Below are positions 45,110 to 54,342 of a stretch of DNA of 64,000 nucleotides, piece by piece. The notes beneath the pieces were generated by a model that saw nothing but the letters and a program-made list of their open reading frames with translations, made no database searches and was not told where the DNA came from. This DNA comes from Arenibacter echinorum (GTDB lineage: Bacteria > Bacteroidota > Bacteroidia > Flavobacteriales > Flavobacteriaceae). The position numbers and the translations under genes were made by a program. The stretch is taken from positions 62,001 to 126,000 of the forward strand of contig NZ_QLLN01000003.1 in assembly GCF_003259375.1 (NCBI RefSeq), read 5' to 3'. Numbering within the stretch: position 1 is the stretch's first letter; each line of letters opens with the position of its first letter.

Positions 45110-45687
45110 TGTGCTATGGCTTGTTCTTTGTTCCGCTCAATAATTTTTATTCCTAACCATTTAATAGTATAAACTAAAATGGCTATCCAGGCAATTGAAG
45201 TCAGTACTCCTTTTAAAACAGTAAAGGTACTTGATAATAGGACGATGGTTTCGGATGTCTCGATTGATTTCGTAATCATTAAAATGATACCTATATTTTC
45301 TGCATAATCAAAGATCATCGCCAAGAACGGGATAACCAATAGTACTGATGTTACCTTACTAGTAGTTTTGGTTATTTTAAAAAGTCGAAACAAAAGGCTA
45401 CTTAAGAATAGTGCCAATAAAAAAGGATACAATACATCCAATAGTGTTAATTGCGGGAAAAGATAAAGGGCAGTAGTCCTATCATTTAGGTTGTTTACAA
45501 TTGATTCCGCTACGGAAACATCATATCCAAAGGTTTGGAGATCGAAAACTTGGGTTCCAATTTGATCATTGATCACCGGCAAAGTAAATATCCACATCAG
45601 GAGCAGAACCAAGTGACTTGCAACGAATGAAATACAAATTTTCTTTACCGAGGAAGTTTTTAGGAGCAAGGAATTTAAAATAGACAT
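45079..45687 (-). CDS. Four-helix membrane protein of unknown function
   Basis: 202 residues with about four to five helices (KICISFVASHLVLLLMWIFT, FLLALFLSSLLFRLFKI, VLLVIPFLAMIFDYAENIGI, WIAILVYTIKWLGIKII) and a periplasmic loop of about 45 residues between the first two. No family recognised. Overlaps the TetR gene tail to tail. Lies 70 bp downstream of the Crp gene on the same strand, so it may be in its transcript. Confidence 0.65.
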   Translation of the reverse strand: MSILNSLLLKTSSVKKICISFVASHLVLLLMWIFTLPVINDQIGTQVFDLQTFGYDVSVAESIVNNLNDRTTALYLFPQLTLLDVLYPFLLALFLSSLLFRLFKITKTTSKVTSVLLVIPFLAMIFDYAENIGIILMITKSIETSETIVLLSSTFTVLKGVLTSIAWIAILVYTIKWLGIKIIERNKEQAIAHHPKSSGNKC

Positions 45688-45757
45688 AATGAATGTTTTT
45701 GATTAAAAATCAAAGGTTGGCAATTCATCAGAAGATTCCATTAACAAATGATAAGCG

Positions 45758-46327
45758 TTAAGATTGTGTTCTTAATCTACTTAAAGAAATAGTGGTTACC
45801 CCTAAATATGATGCTATGTCAGAATGGGGTATGAGGTTTTCTATATTCGGAAAATTATCTCTCAGAAGTTGCAACCTGTCCTTACCTTTAAGGGACGCCA
45901 ATGCTATTTCTTTTTGAACTTTTCCCATTAATTCATTTCTTAAAACAGTATTGCCGAAATGTCTTATTTCAAGATCTTCCACCATTAATTGTTCAAACTC
46001 ATCAGCATGTATAGTCGCTATTACAGTATCGGTCAATGCGCGTATATTGATAATGGATTTCCCGTCTTTATGTCTTGTTGTATAAGGGGATATTATTGAG
46101 CCCGACATAAAGAATGAAATTGTTACATCATCTCCTTCCGGAGTGTATAGAAAACTTTTACAGATTCCCTCAAGGATAAAATACTCCAGATTATTATTTT
46201 GGCCCACGGCGGTAATTAGTTCTCCCTTTTTTACATCAATGTATTCCGCTAACTCTTGGATTTTTGCCAATGATTTACTCGAAATAGGGGATACGGAGTT
46301 AATAATTGCACTAAGCTTTTGGTACAT
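45758..46327 (-). CDS. Crp/Fnr-family transcriptional regulator
   Basis: 189 residues: beta-roll (about 25-120: KKGELITAVGQNNNLEYFILEG, DVTISFFMSGSIISPYTTRH) and C-terminal HTH (LIPHSDIASYLGVTTISLSRL). It resembles the regulator at 5864 in architecture but not closely in sequence. Next gene downstream is the four-helix membrane protein. Confidence 0.88.
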   Translation of the reverse strand: MYQKLSAIINSVSPISSKSLAKIQELAEYIDVKKGELITAVGQNNNLEYFILEGICKSFLYTPEGDDVTISFFMSGSIISPYTTRHKDGKSIINIRALTDTVIATIHADEFEQLMVEDLEIRHFGNTVLRNELMGKVQKEIALASLKGKDRLQLLRDNFPNIENLIPHSDIASYLGVTTISLSRLRTQS

Positions 46328-46488
46328 CTCTAAAAGTTAAAATAATGGCCTTACACCTTAATAATATAATTTGAGGGGTTTTAACGTCTGGACTGGTAAG
46401 TTGTAAGATAACATTATTTAAAAAACTAACCCCTGAAAACCCTTTATTTTCTCATTAATTGTATTCAGTGTATTCCGCATTTCTCTCC

Positions 46489-47139
46489 TTAGGATAGGGG
46501 TTGTTCATCTCTCAATTCCTCCATTTCAGCAAGGGCCAAGTCGAGCTTTCTCAATATTCCCCCATAAATCGTTTTTACATCCTTACTATGAATTGCCTTA
46601 CTGAAAATGCCCATCAGAACAGCCGCAATTATTATGATAATCGTGGTGTAGATATGTAGCCCGAACACCATATCATTTGAGTTGGCTGCGACCATTTCCC
46701 GCTTGCCTGCAAATATATCGGAAAACCAAATTCCAAAGTAGAAAACAAGTATTAGGACAGGGTATACTACCCTATACATTTTTCCATACCGATCTATAGA
46801 TTTGGATATCCAATCCTTAAAGGATTTTAAAAAAGTATAACTGCTTTGCCCTTTATCTATCTTTTCCAAAGCCTTTAATTCTTGGTAAGCGGTGTATGCA
46901 ACCCAGAGCATCATTATTAGTACAATACTGCCGGCAAGCAAAGCTCCTGCGAAATAGGACGCAATAAACAGCAGGGAAGAGCCAATGATAATTCCCCATA
47001 TATTGATCAAGAACAATTTTTGGAATTTATCGATGATATGAATCGATTTCATGTTGTAAATGTCGTTTACCTTGGGAGCTATTAATGCATCCCTATTTAG
47101 GAAACCTTCTTTCCAAATGGTTTCAATTGATTTTTCCAT
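46489..47139 (-). CDS. Membrane protein paired with an ECF sigma factor
   Basis: 216 residues: about 45 soluble residues (WKEGFLNRDALIAPKVND), two helices (LFLINIWGIIIGSSLLFIAS, LLAGSIVLIMMLWVAYTAY), a cytoplasmic loop, and two more helices (LILVFYFGIWFSDIF, YTTIIIIIAAVLMGIF), ending with an acidic tail. Start overlaps the sigma gene by 17 bp. Position suggests a regulator of the sigma factor, but no anti-sigma domain is recognised. Confidence 0.65.
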   Translation of the reverse strand: MEKSIETIWKEGFLNRDALIAPKVNDIYNMKSIHIIDKFQKLFLINIWGIIIGSSLLFIASYFAGALLAGSIVLIMMLWVAYTAYQELKALEKIDKGQSSYTFLKSFKDWISKSIDRYGKMYRVVYPVLILVFYFGIWFSDIFAGKREMVAANSNDMVFGLHIYTTIIIIIAAVLMGIFSKAIHSKDVKTIYGGILRKLDLALAEMEELRDEQPLS

Positions 47140-47614
47140 CTAAGATTTTTTTTAATCGTACTTTAATTCGTTTTATCCGGACCCCAATGTTATTAGGGTT
47201 GGTGCCAATGATATCTGCAATTTCCTGATAGGTTTTTTCTTCCAGATAAAGCAAAATCACCCCTCTGTCCACCTCGGACAGCTGCCGAATTGCAGCATAA
47301 AGCTGCTCAAGGGAGTCGTCGATAAAAATACAGGGCTCATCCGATATATCTGAGGGTAGCTTATCCGAGGCTAAACGCTGACGGTTGTTTTTCTGTTTCT
47401 TCAACAAGGTCATGCTTACATTAAGAGATAGTCTATATACCCATGTAGACCACTCGGAACGTGCCTGAAAGTTATTTCTGCTTTTCCAAATTTGTAAGCA
47501 CACCTCTTGATAATAATCTTCGAAATCTTGCTGGGTATTGGTATATGCCCTGCATATCTTTATGATAATTGCGGCATACGGCAAAATGGAAGATGTATAA
47601 AAATCGTTGCTCAC
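47123..47614 (-). CDS. ECF-type RNA polymerase sigma factor, GTG start
   Basis: 163 residues. Region 2: DFEDYYQEVCLQIWKSRNNF and WSTWVYRLSLNVSMTLLKK; region 4: LSEVDRGVILLYLEEKTYQE and IADIIGTNPNNIGVRIKRIK. No ATG precedes a stop upstream, so GTG at 47614. Coupled to the downstream membrane protein (17-bp overlap); 31 bp downstream of the glycine-rich protein gene. Confidence 0.9.
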   Translation of the reverse strand: MSNDFYTSSILPYAAIIIKICRAYTNTQQDFEDYYQEVCLQIWKSRNNFQARSEWSTWVYRLSLNVSMTLLKKQKNNRQRLASDKLPSDISDEPCIFIDDSLEQLYAAIRQLSEVDRGVILLYLEEKTYQEIADIIGTNPNNIGVRIKRIKVRLKKILDGKIN

Positions 47615-47645
47615 TCTTTTAGTTTATTGGCTTGGTTAAAGGGTA

Positions 47646-48086
47646 TTATATCATCTTCCCTGCATCCTTGGCCCGCGAATCCAAATTACGTCCTACGACT
47701 AGGCCGATTAGCATTCCGAGGGCAATGCCGAACGATATACCCAGAGACCGCTCAAAATTCGAAAGTACTACTATTCCAAAAATAATTCCAAATGATGATC
47801 CCAATCCTATACCAAGGTTGGTGTAATATCCTTTAGGGGTTAAGGAAAAAGTTTCTTTCAAATATTTTAGAAACTGTTTTAGTGCTTTTTTATTTTTTGT
47901 TGTAGTTGCATTTAATTGAAGAACATCAAGTTGCTGTTCAATAGATTGAATTTCAGAGTCCAACAAGTCACTGTTCTCTAAACTCGTCAATATCTGAATG
48001 AACTTTCGGTAAATCTTAATTTCAGACTTTTTAGTCGTTTTGGATTCCAAATTTTTGAAATGGTCAAGTGCATTTTTTAATGTCAT
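47646..48086 (-). CDS. Protein with helical soluble part and Gly-rich membrane segment
   Basis: Start ATG at 48086 (MTLKNALDHFKNLESKTTKK); the outer TTG at 48122 is less likely. 146 residues: a charged helical first half, then two Gly-rich helices (GIGLGSSFGIIFGIVVLSNF, GISFGIALGMLIGLVVGRN) with glycine-zipper spacing. No family recognised. Same strand and close to the sigma gene, so possibly a third member of that set. Confidence 0.6.
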   Translation of the reverse strand: MTLKNALDHFKNLESKTTKKSEIKIYRKFIQILTSLENSDLLDSEIQSIEQQLDVLQLNATTTKNKKALKQFLKYLKETFSLTPKGYYTNLGIGLGSSFGIIFGIVVLSNFERSLGISFGIALGMLIGLVVGRNLDSRAKDAGKMI

Positions 48087-48494
48087 AATTTTAATCTTTT
48101 CTTGGTTAGTGGCTAAAGACAAAGATTATTACACCCTATGTGTATATTTTTTTAAAAGATATGCGTTTTACCGGTAAAATTACTCTCAAGTACATTGGTA
48201 ATGTCCCCACCCAATGGGTAGTGTTAGAGGGAAGATGTGCTCACACTTCCGTTTTGCCCCTAACAAAGATCATTTTCTGGCTTTATTCTATTTTGCTCAA
48301 AAATTAATTAGGAAAAATTGTGCCACCTTATAAATATAGAAAAAACCTGGAATTGAAGACCCATCATGGAATTCTAATAATACAATTATTTGTTTGTTAC
48401 ATTTCTTATATACTTAGTTACATACGTAATATTTGACAAGGATTTCTTTCTATAGTTTTGGTTTTAATTCAGAAACAATCTAAAAACAGAGAAC
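48087..48494. other. Intergenic region of 408 bp
   Basis: Contains a 14-bp perfect palindrome TTTTACCGGTAAAA (48166-48179) and the promoter described at 48433-48460. No RNA gene or coding frame otherwise seen. Confidence 0.5.
48433..48460 (+). promoter_or_regulatory. Predicted flavobacterial promoter of the small lipoprotein gene
   Basis: TTG (48433-48435), 17 bases, then TAGTTTTG (48453-48460), which matches TTG-N17-23-TAnnTTTG. Start of transcription expected near 48466, about 30 nt before the ATG. Confidence 0.55.
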
Positions 48495-48710
48495 ATGAAA
48501 TCAAAAATTTTATTTATTCTGTCCATTTTTTCTCTATTATTAATTGGTAATTCCTGTGCAAGCGACAATGAAGCTTGTCAAGAGGAACCAGAAGTTTGTG
48601 CTTGTTTTAATAATCCTCTAAGATGTGTTTCTCCGGTAGGAACTAATGAGGTTCAGTTGGATTCCCTCAATGCCGTATCCAAACTCCCGGTTAGAAAAAA
48701 GCAAAATTAA
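48495..48710 (+). CDS. Small cysteine-rich lipoprotein
   Basis: 71 residues. Signal MKSKILFILSIFSLLLIGNS with a C at the expected lipobox position (GNSC), then four more Cys (ACQEEPEVCACFNNPLRCVS). Too short for a family call. A good promoter upstream supports that it is real. Role unknown. Confidence 0.6.
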   Translation: MKSKILFILSIFSLLLIGNSCASDNEACQEEPEVCACFNNPLRCVSPVGTNEVQLDSLNAVSKLPVRKKQN

Positions 48711-48762
48711 TCCTATCTAAAAGATTTTTAGAATTAAAACTAGCTTTTACAACTTAGGAATA

Positions 48763-49242
48763 TCAATACCAAATTGTTTTTTTCTCCTTGAGCCATTTCT
48801 TAATAGATTGGGTAGCTCGACTTATATGTTTTTCCATGGCCTTTTCCGAGATGTCTAATTGGGATGCTATTTCCTTGTGCTTGTACCCCGATTTTTTGCT
48901 GAGTAAAAAGACTTCCTTGTTTTTTTTTGGAAGCTGATTTATTGCCGATTCCAACAGCTGCATCCTTTCTTCCATTAACGTTTCATCTTTTTCTACAAAA
49001 TCCATCAGCACAGTATTTTTTATCTCTAATAGTGCAAGCTCTTCCTTTTTAAGTTTTCTATATTCCTTGAGAAAGGTATTATAGACAGCTCTATATAGGT
49101 AATTTTTTAAAGAAGATCGGATATTTAGGGTATCCCTTTTAATCCAAATTTTGACCAAGGTTTGTTGTAGATTAATTGCACTTGAAATAATCATTTTTGT
49201 CAGTTTGTTCATTGATCTTATTATAAAATAATGTATTGTCAT
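48763..49242 (-). pseudogene. Sigma-70 family factor with a missing N-terminal region 2
   Basis: 159 residues. Region 4 is intact (INQLPKKNKEVFLLSKKSGY, KHKEIASQLDISEKAMEKHI) and late region 2 is visible (TLVKIWIKRDTLNIRSSLKN, YLYRAVYNTFLKEYRKLK), as in FecI-like factors of about 180-190 residues. The first part of region 2 that should precede TLVKIW is replaced by unrelated sequence (MTIHYFIIRSMNKLTKMIIS), and no better N-terminus is seen in other frames within 250 bp upstream. Probably a degraded sigma gene; no FecR partner is adjacent. Confidence 0.6.
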
Positions 49243-49530
49243 TTATATTGTTGATCAATTTAAATACTAATCTGGCAATTAACCTTAGTAAAAACTAGGT
49301 ATGTGGGACTTAATACAATGAGAATGGCGTTCTGACCACTTGATAAGACACTCTTTTTACCAAAAAAGATGTTATATTGGCTGGAAACTTTTATGATTTC
49401 AATCCAGACATGGGAAGACAAGAAGCGGGTCACGGGTTGTTGCTGCTTAACTAGGGCAATAATAATTTCAAGACAGTACCCTATATTATAAGTAGTGTTC
49501 GACTTCAACTTTTAATCAAAATCAAAACTT

Positions 49531-50751
49531 ATGGTTATGGCCGATAAAAGTATAGTAATGCTGGGTTGCTTTGATACCAAGGGGGATGATTTTTCCTATC
49601 TCCTAAATAGTCTCAGGGAGCTGGACCAGCAGGTAATCACGATAAATGCGGGCGTTATGGAGACTTCCGTTGACTTTCCCATAGATGTGGACCAGGATGC
49701 TGTAGCCGAGGCCTCGGGCTCTGTCCTGGAAACTATCCGGGCATCCAATGACCGGGGCAGGGCGGTGGAGCTGATGGGAAAGGGCGCAGCGGCCATTCTG
49801 GCGGAGCTGGCCTCCGAGAACCGGATCAAGGGGGTCATCGGGATGGGCGGGGGAGGAGGAACCTATATCATCTTGGAGGCCATGCAGGCGGTGCCCCTGG
49901 GCATCCCCAAATTTTGCCTGAGCACGGTAGTGGCCAAGGACCTCTCCAGACAGATAGGGGTAAAGGACATTACCCTGATGTCCTCGGTAGTGGACGTGGC
50001 CGGCCTTAACAGTATCAGCAGCCTGTTGATAAGGCAGGCGGCATCGGCGATCACCGCCATGGCGGATACCAAGGTGGACCCCTCGGAGGAGATCAAAAAG
50101 AACATCGCCATCAGTATGTTCGGGAACACCACCAAATGCGTGGACAAATGTACCGAACTTCTAAAGGCCAAGGGCTACCAGGTCATGGCCTTCCATGCCA
50201 CCGGGGTAGGCGGGGCAACCATGGAATCGCTGATCCGGGAAGGGGTCTTCGACGCCGTGCTGGACGTTACCACCACGGAACTTGCCGATGAGCTCTGCGG
50301 GGGCATTTTGAGCGCAGGGCCAGACCGGCTTACCGCAGCATCTGAAATGGGGATCCCTCAGATCGTAGTACCGGGATGTCTGGATATGGTAAACTTTGCA
50401 CAAATTGATACGCTTCCCGAAAGGTACAAAACAAGACAGCTCTATAGTTGGGCACCGGACGTGACCCTGATGCGCACCAATGTCGCAGAGAACGAGACCT
50501 TGGGAAAACAGTTGGTGGACAAGCTGATAGGGGCCAAGGCCCCTGTGGAGATCCTCATCCCGCTAAAGGGCATATCCCAGATCGACAGAGAAGGGGATAT
50601 ATTTTATGATCCAGAAGCGGATTCCGCCCTTTTCGGGGCTATAAGGAAAAAAGCCAAAAGCAGCGTACAGGTCATGGAGGTTGACGCCCATATCAACGAC
50701 GAGACCTTTGCCAATGTTTTGGTGGAGCGATTGTTGAAAATAATGGAATAA
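49531..50751 (+). CDS. Tm-1-like ATP-binding domain (UPF0261) protein
   Basis: 406 residues. MADKSIVMLGCFDTKGDDFS at the start, RGRAVELMGKGAAAILAELA, then Gly-rich IGMGGGGGTYIILEAMQAVP and MAFHATGVGGATMESLIREG mark the UPF0261/Tm-1 family, whose plant member inhibits a viral replicase and whose bacterial members are thought to act on small molecules. Start ATG 49531 or 49537. GC is clearly higher than in neighbours (about 49600-50380), with G/C-ending codons. Followed by the permease and dehydrogenase genes, after a likely terminator. Confidence 0.85.
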   Translation: MVMADKSIVMLGCFDTKGDDFSYLLNSLRELDQQVITINAGVMETSVDFPIDVDQDAVAEASGSVLETIRASNDRGRAVELMGKGAAAILAELASENRIKGVIGMGGGGGTYIILEAMQAVPLGIPKFCLSTVVAKDLSRQIGVKDITLMSSVVDVAGLNSISSLLIRQAASAITAMADTKVDPSEEIKKNIAISMFGNTTKCVDKCTELLKAKGYQVMAFHATGVGGATMESLIREGVFDAVLDVTTTELADELCGGILSAGPDRLTAASEMGIPQIVVPGCLDMVNFAQIDTLPERYKTRQLYSWAPDVTLMRTNVAENETLGKQLVDKLIGAKAPVEILIPLKGISQIDREGDIFYDPEADSALFGAIRKKAKSSVQVMEVDAHINDETFANVLVERLLKIME

Positions 50752-50882
50752 AAAGTAATACGAAACAAAGAACTATACAGACCGGTAGTATTGGAAAAAA
50801 GTTAAGATAATTATAAGAGTTATTGGGTAATCCCAGTCCAGTACCAAGATTTTTTTTTGCTTCTTGAATTAGTTATAAATTA

Positions 50883-50913
50883 AGGATTCCATAATATAGG
50901 AGCCTTTTTTTTT
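50883..50913 (+). terminator. Probable terminator after the Tm-1-like gene
   Basis: AGGATTCC (50883-50890) pairs with GGAGCCT (50899-50905) with a bulge, followed by nine T. If used, the permease operon would have its own promoter. Confidence 0.45.
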
Positions 50914-51054
50914 AATTTAATTAAAACTATAGTCTTCAAATTTAAATTTTATATATTGGAGTAATATATTGCCTACCATTGAAACGATTATCATTGCCTA
51001 TCCACTCCGTAATTGTAAATAAGAAGAATTCAATTACTCTAGCCAACTTAAAAT

Positions 51055-52776
51055 ATGGATACTACCAACGATTTTAAACAGTTCGAAAACTTAAACGAGG
51101 AACAATTACCCGTTGCCAAACATAAATTACACGACTGGACCCATTTTGCCGGACTATATGCCGCAGAACATGTAGCGGCGACAGAGTTCGTCATAGGAGC
51201 TACCTTTGTAGCCCTGGGTGCGAAAACAATGGACATTTTATTGGGTCTGTTGATCGGGAATATCTTGGCCGTACTCAGTTGGACATTCATTACTTCCCCA
51301 ATTGCAGTAGATACCCGCTTAAGTCTTTATACCTATCTCAATAAGATTGCCGGAGATTCAATGACCAAACTCTACAATTGGGCCAATGTTATCATCTTTT
51401 CGGTCATATCCGCAGCTATGGTAACGGTATCCGCTACAGCAGTTAGATTTGCTTTTGATATCCCGGCCCAACTTAATTGGTATCCAACCAATATGTGGTT
51501 CATTTTAATTGTCTTGTCTGTGGGTATCGTTGTGGTATCCATTGCGCTTTATGGTTTTAACGCTGTTTCCGAATTTTCGGGCCTATGTGCCCCATGGTTG
51601 TTCGTAATGTTCACCAGCGGTGCCATGGTGCTTTTACCTGCTTTATCCTTGGACGTTTTGGATAAAACCTTACCCGTTGGTTGGACCGATTTTATTAGCT
51701 TGGGCGATCAATCTATATGGACAGGAACAGATAGCAATGGGGAACCGGGCATTGGGTTAATAGAAGTTATCGGCTTTGCTTGGGCAGCCAATACCATTAC
51801 CCATTTCGGACTTATTGATATGGCGCTCCTGCGTTTCGCCAAAAAGAAATCCTATGGTCTGGCTACCAGTACCGGAATGATGTTCGGGCATTATGTGGCT
51901 TGGATCGCTGCCGGTATTATGGGTGCCGGAACCGCTGTAATTCTTGGAAAGGCAATCGTGGAACTGGATCCAGGTGATGTTGCCTATTATGCCCTTGGTT
52001 GGTCAGGATTCGTCATTGTAATTGTAGCGGGATGGACTACGGCCATCACCAATCTTTACCGAGCTGGTTTGGCAGCACAAGCAATTTTCTTTAACCATTC
52101 ACGAAAAAAAACTACGATTGTCGTTGGTTTGGTGACCATTGTTATAGCCTGTTTTCCTTTTGTATTTTCACAGATACTACCCTTACTTACCTATGCAGGT
52201 CTGTTGGTGGTACCAGTAGGGGCCATCGTATTTGCAGAACATCAAATCTTTCCCAGAATAGGATATACCCGCTATTGGTCGTCCTATCGTCAATTGACCT
52301 TCAGTACTCCCGCTGTAGCTTCATGGGGCTTGGGATTGGTATTTGGTTTTGGACTGAATGCACTTAATGTAATGTCCTTCTTCTATCTATTTCTTCCCAC
52401 TTGGATTTTCACTATCTTAGTGTATACATTTTTGGCAGCCCGCTACGGCGCCAAGGAGAAATATCCAGAAGCTGAACAAAAGGAAATTGTCCGCAACCAA
52501 GAGATTGCTATGTTTCAGGAGCAGCAGGCCAAAACAGAGGCCAAGCCTGTTGTAGTCATATCTATATTTTCCAAGGTACTGAAAACAATTGCGATTATTG
52601 CCCTAGTTATTACCTTGGTCTTGGCCTGCGTGGTATTATTTGGCAGTGCCGATGAAAATATGTACCTCGAAAATCGGGAAATATTTTACAGATATGCATT
52701 TATTTGCACCATCATTTATTTTGTTGCAGCCTATTGGGCTTTGCTACGTATAAAATCAAAAAAAGCTAAACTTTAA
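51055..52776 (+). CDS. NCS1-family cytosine/purine-type permease
   Basis: 573 residues with about 12 helices (for example AAEHVAATEFVIGATFVALG, FVIGATFVALGAKTMDILLG, VIGFAWAANTITHFGLIDMA) and a cytoplasmic tail of about 40 residues rich in Glu/Gln. NCS1 proteins import nucleobases, hydantoins or related compounds by Na+ or H+ symport. Its stop overlaps the start of the downstream mannitol-dehydrogenase gene (TAATG), so the substrate may be linked to a sugar-alcohol or uronate pathway. Confidence 0.85.
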   Translation: MDTTNDFKQFENLNEEQLPVAKHKLHDWTHFAGLYAAEHVAATEFVIGATFVALGAKTMDILLGLLIGNILAVLSWTFITSPIAVDTRLSLYTYLNKIAGDSMTKLYNWANVIIFSVISAAMVTVSATAVRFAFDIPAQLNWYPTNMWFILIVLSVGIVVVSIALYGFNAVSEFSGLCAPWLFVMFTSGAMVLLPALSLDVLDKTLPVGWTDFISLGDQSIWTGTDSNGEPGIGLIEVIGFAWAANTITHFGLIDMALLRFAKKKSYGLATSTGMMFGHYVAWIAAGIMGAGTAVILGKAIVELDPGDVAYYALGWSGFVIVIVAGWTTAITNLYRAGLAAQAIFFNHSRKKTTIVVGLVTIVIACFPFVFSQILPLLTYAGLLVVPVGAIVFAEHQIFPRIGYTRYWSSYRQLTFSTPAVASWGLGLVFGFGLNALNVMSFFYLFLPTWIFTILVYTFLAARYGAKEKYPEAEQKEIVRNQEIAMFQEQQAKTEAKPVVVISIFSKVLKTIAIIALVITLVLACVVLFGSADENMYLENREIFYRYAFICTIIYFVAAYWALLRIKSKKAKL

Positions 52777-54260
52777 TGAAAAATACTATACTTCTTAATC
52801 AAGGGAATTTGGCTCAATTGGGCAAACTAATCCCTGTCCCTGCTTATAATCGCAAGGAACAAAAAGTGGGAATTGTCCATATTGGAGTAGGTGGTTTTCA
52901 CAGGGCCCACCAAGCTTATTACACACATAAGCTTATGGAAAGCTTTAGTGCCGAAGATTGGAGTATATGTGGAATTGGTTTGAGAGAAGGGGATCGGAAA
53001 ATACATGATGTCCTTAAAAAACAGGACGGACTTTACACCCTTATCGTAAAGCATCCCGATGGTAAGATAGAACCCCAGATCATAGGTTCCATAATCGATT
53101 TTAAACTGGGTGTGGATGAGACCGAGGCCGTTCTGGATATCATGGCTGATTCCGATACAAAAATTGTTTCCCTTACCATTACTGAAGGGGGCTATAATTT
53201 TAACCCTACCACTGGAGAATTTGATTTTAGCAATCCCGACATCCAACATGAATTGAAAAATCCCGATAGCCCTAAAACCGTATATGGATATTTAACGGCC
53301 GCATTAAAAAGGCGTCGTGATGCGGGACTAGCGGCATTCACCATTATGTCTTGTGATAATATTCAGCACAACGGGGATGTTGCACGCAAAATGTTGCTAG
53401 CGTTTGCTCGAAAACAAGATATGCCCTTGGCCGAATGGATTGAAAAAGAAGTGTGTTTTCCAAATAGTATGGTAGACCGTATAACCCCTGTTTCAAGTCC
53501 ATCGGACATAGATTATTTGGATAATACCTATGGCATAAAAGATGGGTGGCCAGTAACCTGTGAGCCCTTTATACAATGGGTGGTTGAGGATAACTTTTCC
53601 AATGGTCGACCCGATTATGAAAAGGTGGGGGTGCAATTTGTACCTGACGTGAAACCTTACGAGGAAATGAAACTCCGCCTGCTAAACGCGGGGCATTCGG
53701 TACTGGGTATTCTTGGCGCTATTCACGGGCATAAGACCATTAATGCCTGTATGGAGGACCAAACTTTCGTTACCTACTTAAGGGCTTTTATGGATAAAGA
53801 AGTAAGCCCTGTATTGCAAGAGGTGAAAGGGATTGATCTAAATAAATACAAAGACAGTTTACAGGAGCGCTTTGCCAATCCCAATATAAAGGACAGTGTT
53901 AGCCGTATTTGTTCGGAAAGTTCTGCCAAGTTGCCAAAATTTCTAATCCCGACCCTACAGGAAAATTTGGAGGGAAAAGGAAGCATTAAATTTGCAACCT
54001 TGGTGATTGCGGCTTGGTGCTACTATAATGATATGGGGCTTGATAAAAATGGACAATCGCTTGAAATAATAGATGCCATGAGCGGGGAATTAAAGCAGGC
54101 AGCCCAACAAACCAAGACCGATCCACTTGCCTTTATTCGACAAGAATCCCTTTTTGGTGATCTTGCAAAAAACAAGCAATTCTCTGAGCTCTATGTGGAT
54201 ATGGTTCAGAAAATCTATGAAAAAGGCGATATTAAAAAGCAGATGCTAAGTATGCTCTAG
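52776..54260 (+). CDS. Mannitol dehydrogenase-family oxidoreductase
   Basis: 494 residues. NAD-binding start VGIVHIGVGGFHRAHQAYYT and catalytic segment MKLRLLNAGHSVLGILGAIH (Lys, Asn, His) identify the polyol 2-dehydrogenase/fructuronate reductase group (MtlD, UxuB). It interconverts a keto sugar or uronate and its polyol. Cotranslated with the permease. Exact substrate not decided by sequence. Confidence 0.88.
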   Translation: MKNTILLNQGNLAQLGKLIPVPAYNRKEQKVGIVHIGVGGFHRAHQAYYTHKLMESFSAEDWSICGIGLREGDRKIHDVLKKQDGLYTLIVKHPDGKIEPQIIGSIIDFKLGVDETEAVLDIMADSDTKIVSLTITEGGYNFNPTTGEFDFSNPDIQHELKNPDSPKTVYGYLTAALKRRRDAGLAAFTIMSCDNIQHNGDVARKMLLAFARKQDMPLAEWIEKEVCFPNSMVDRITPVSSPSDIDYLDNTYGIKDGWPVTCEPFIQWVVEDNFSNGRPDYEKVGVQFVPDVKPYEEMKLRLLNAGHSVLGILGAIHGHKTINACMEDQTFVTYLRAFMDKEVSPVLQEVKGIDLNKYKDSLQERFANPNIKDSVSRICSESSAKLPKFLIPTLQENLEGKGSIKFATLVIAAWCYYNDMGLDKNGQSLEIIDAMSGELKQAAQQTKTDPLAFIRQESLFGDLAKNKQFSELYVDMVQKIYEKGDIKKQMLSML

Positions 54261-54342
54261 AAAAACCACTGTGTTTTAATGTGTGAAAATTTAAAGTCAA
54301 GACAATTTTAAACATTATCATGGCTTTTCCTAGGACAGTTCT

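Noticed and set aside
49260..49508. Minus-strand frame of 82 codons upstream of the truncated sigma gene
   Set aside because: Checked as a possible missing N-terminus of the sigma factor; it shows no region 2 motifs.
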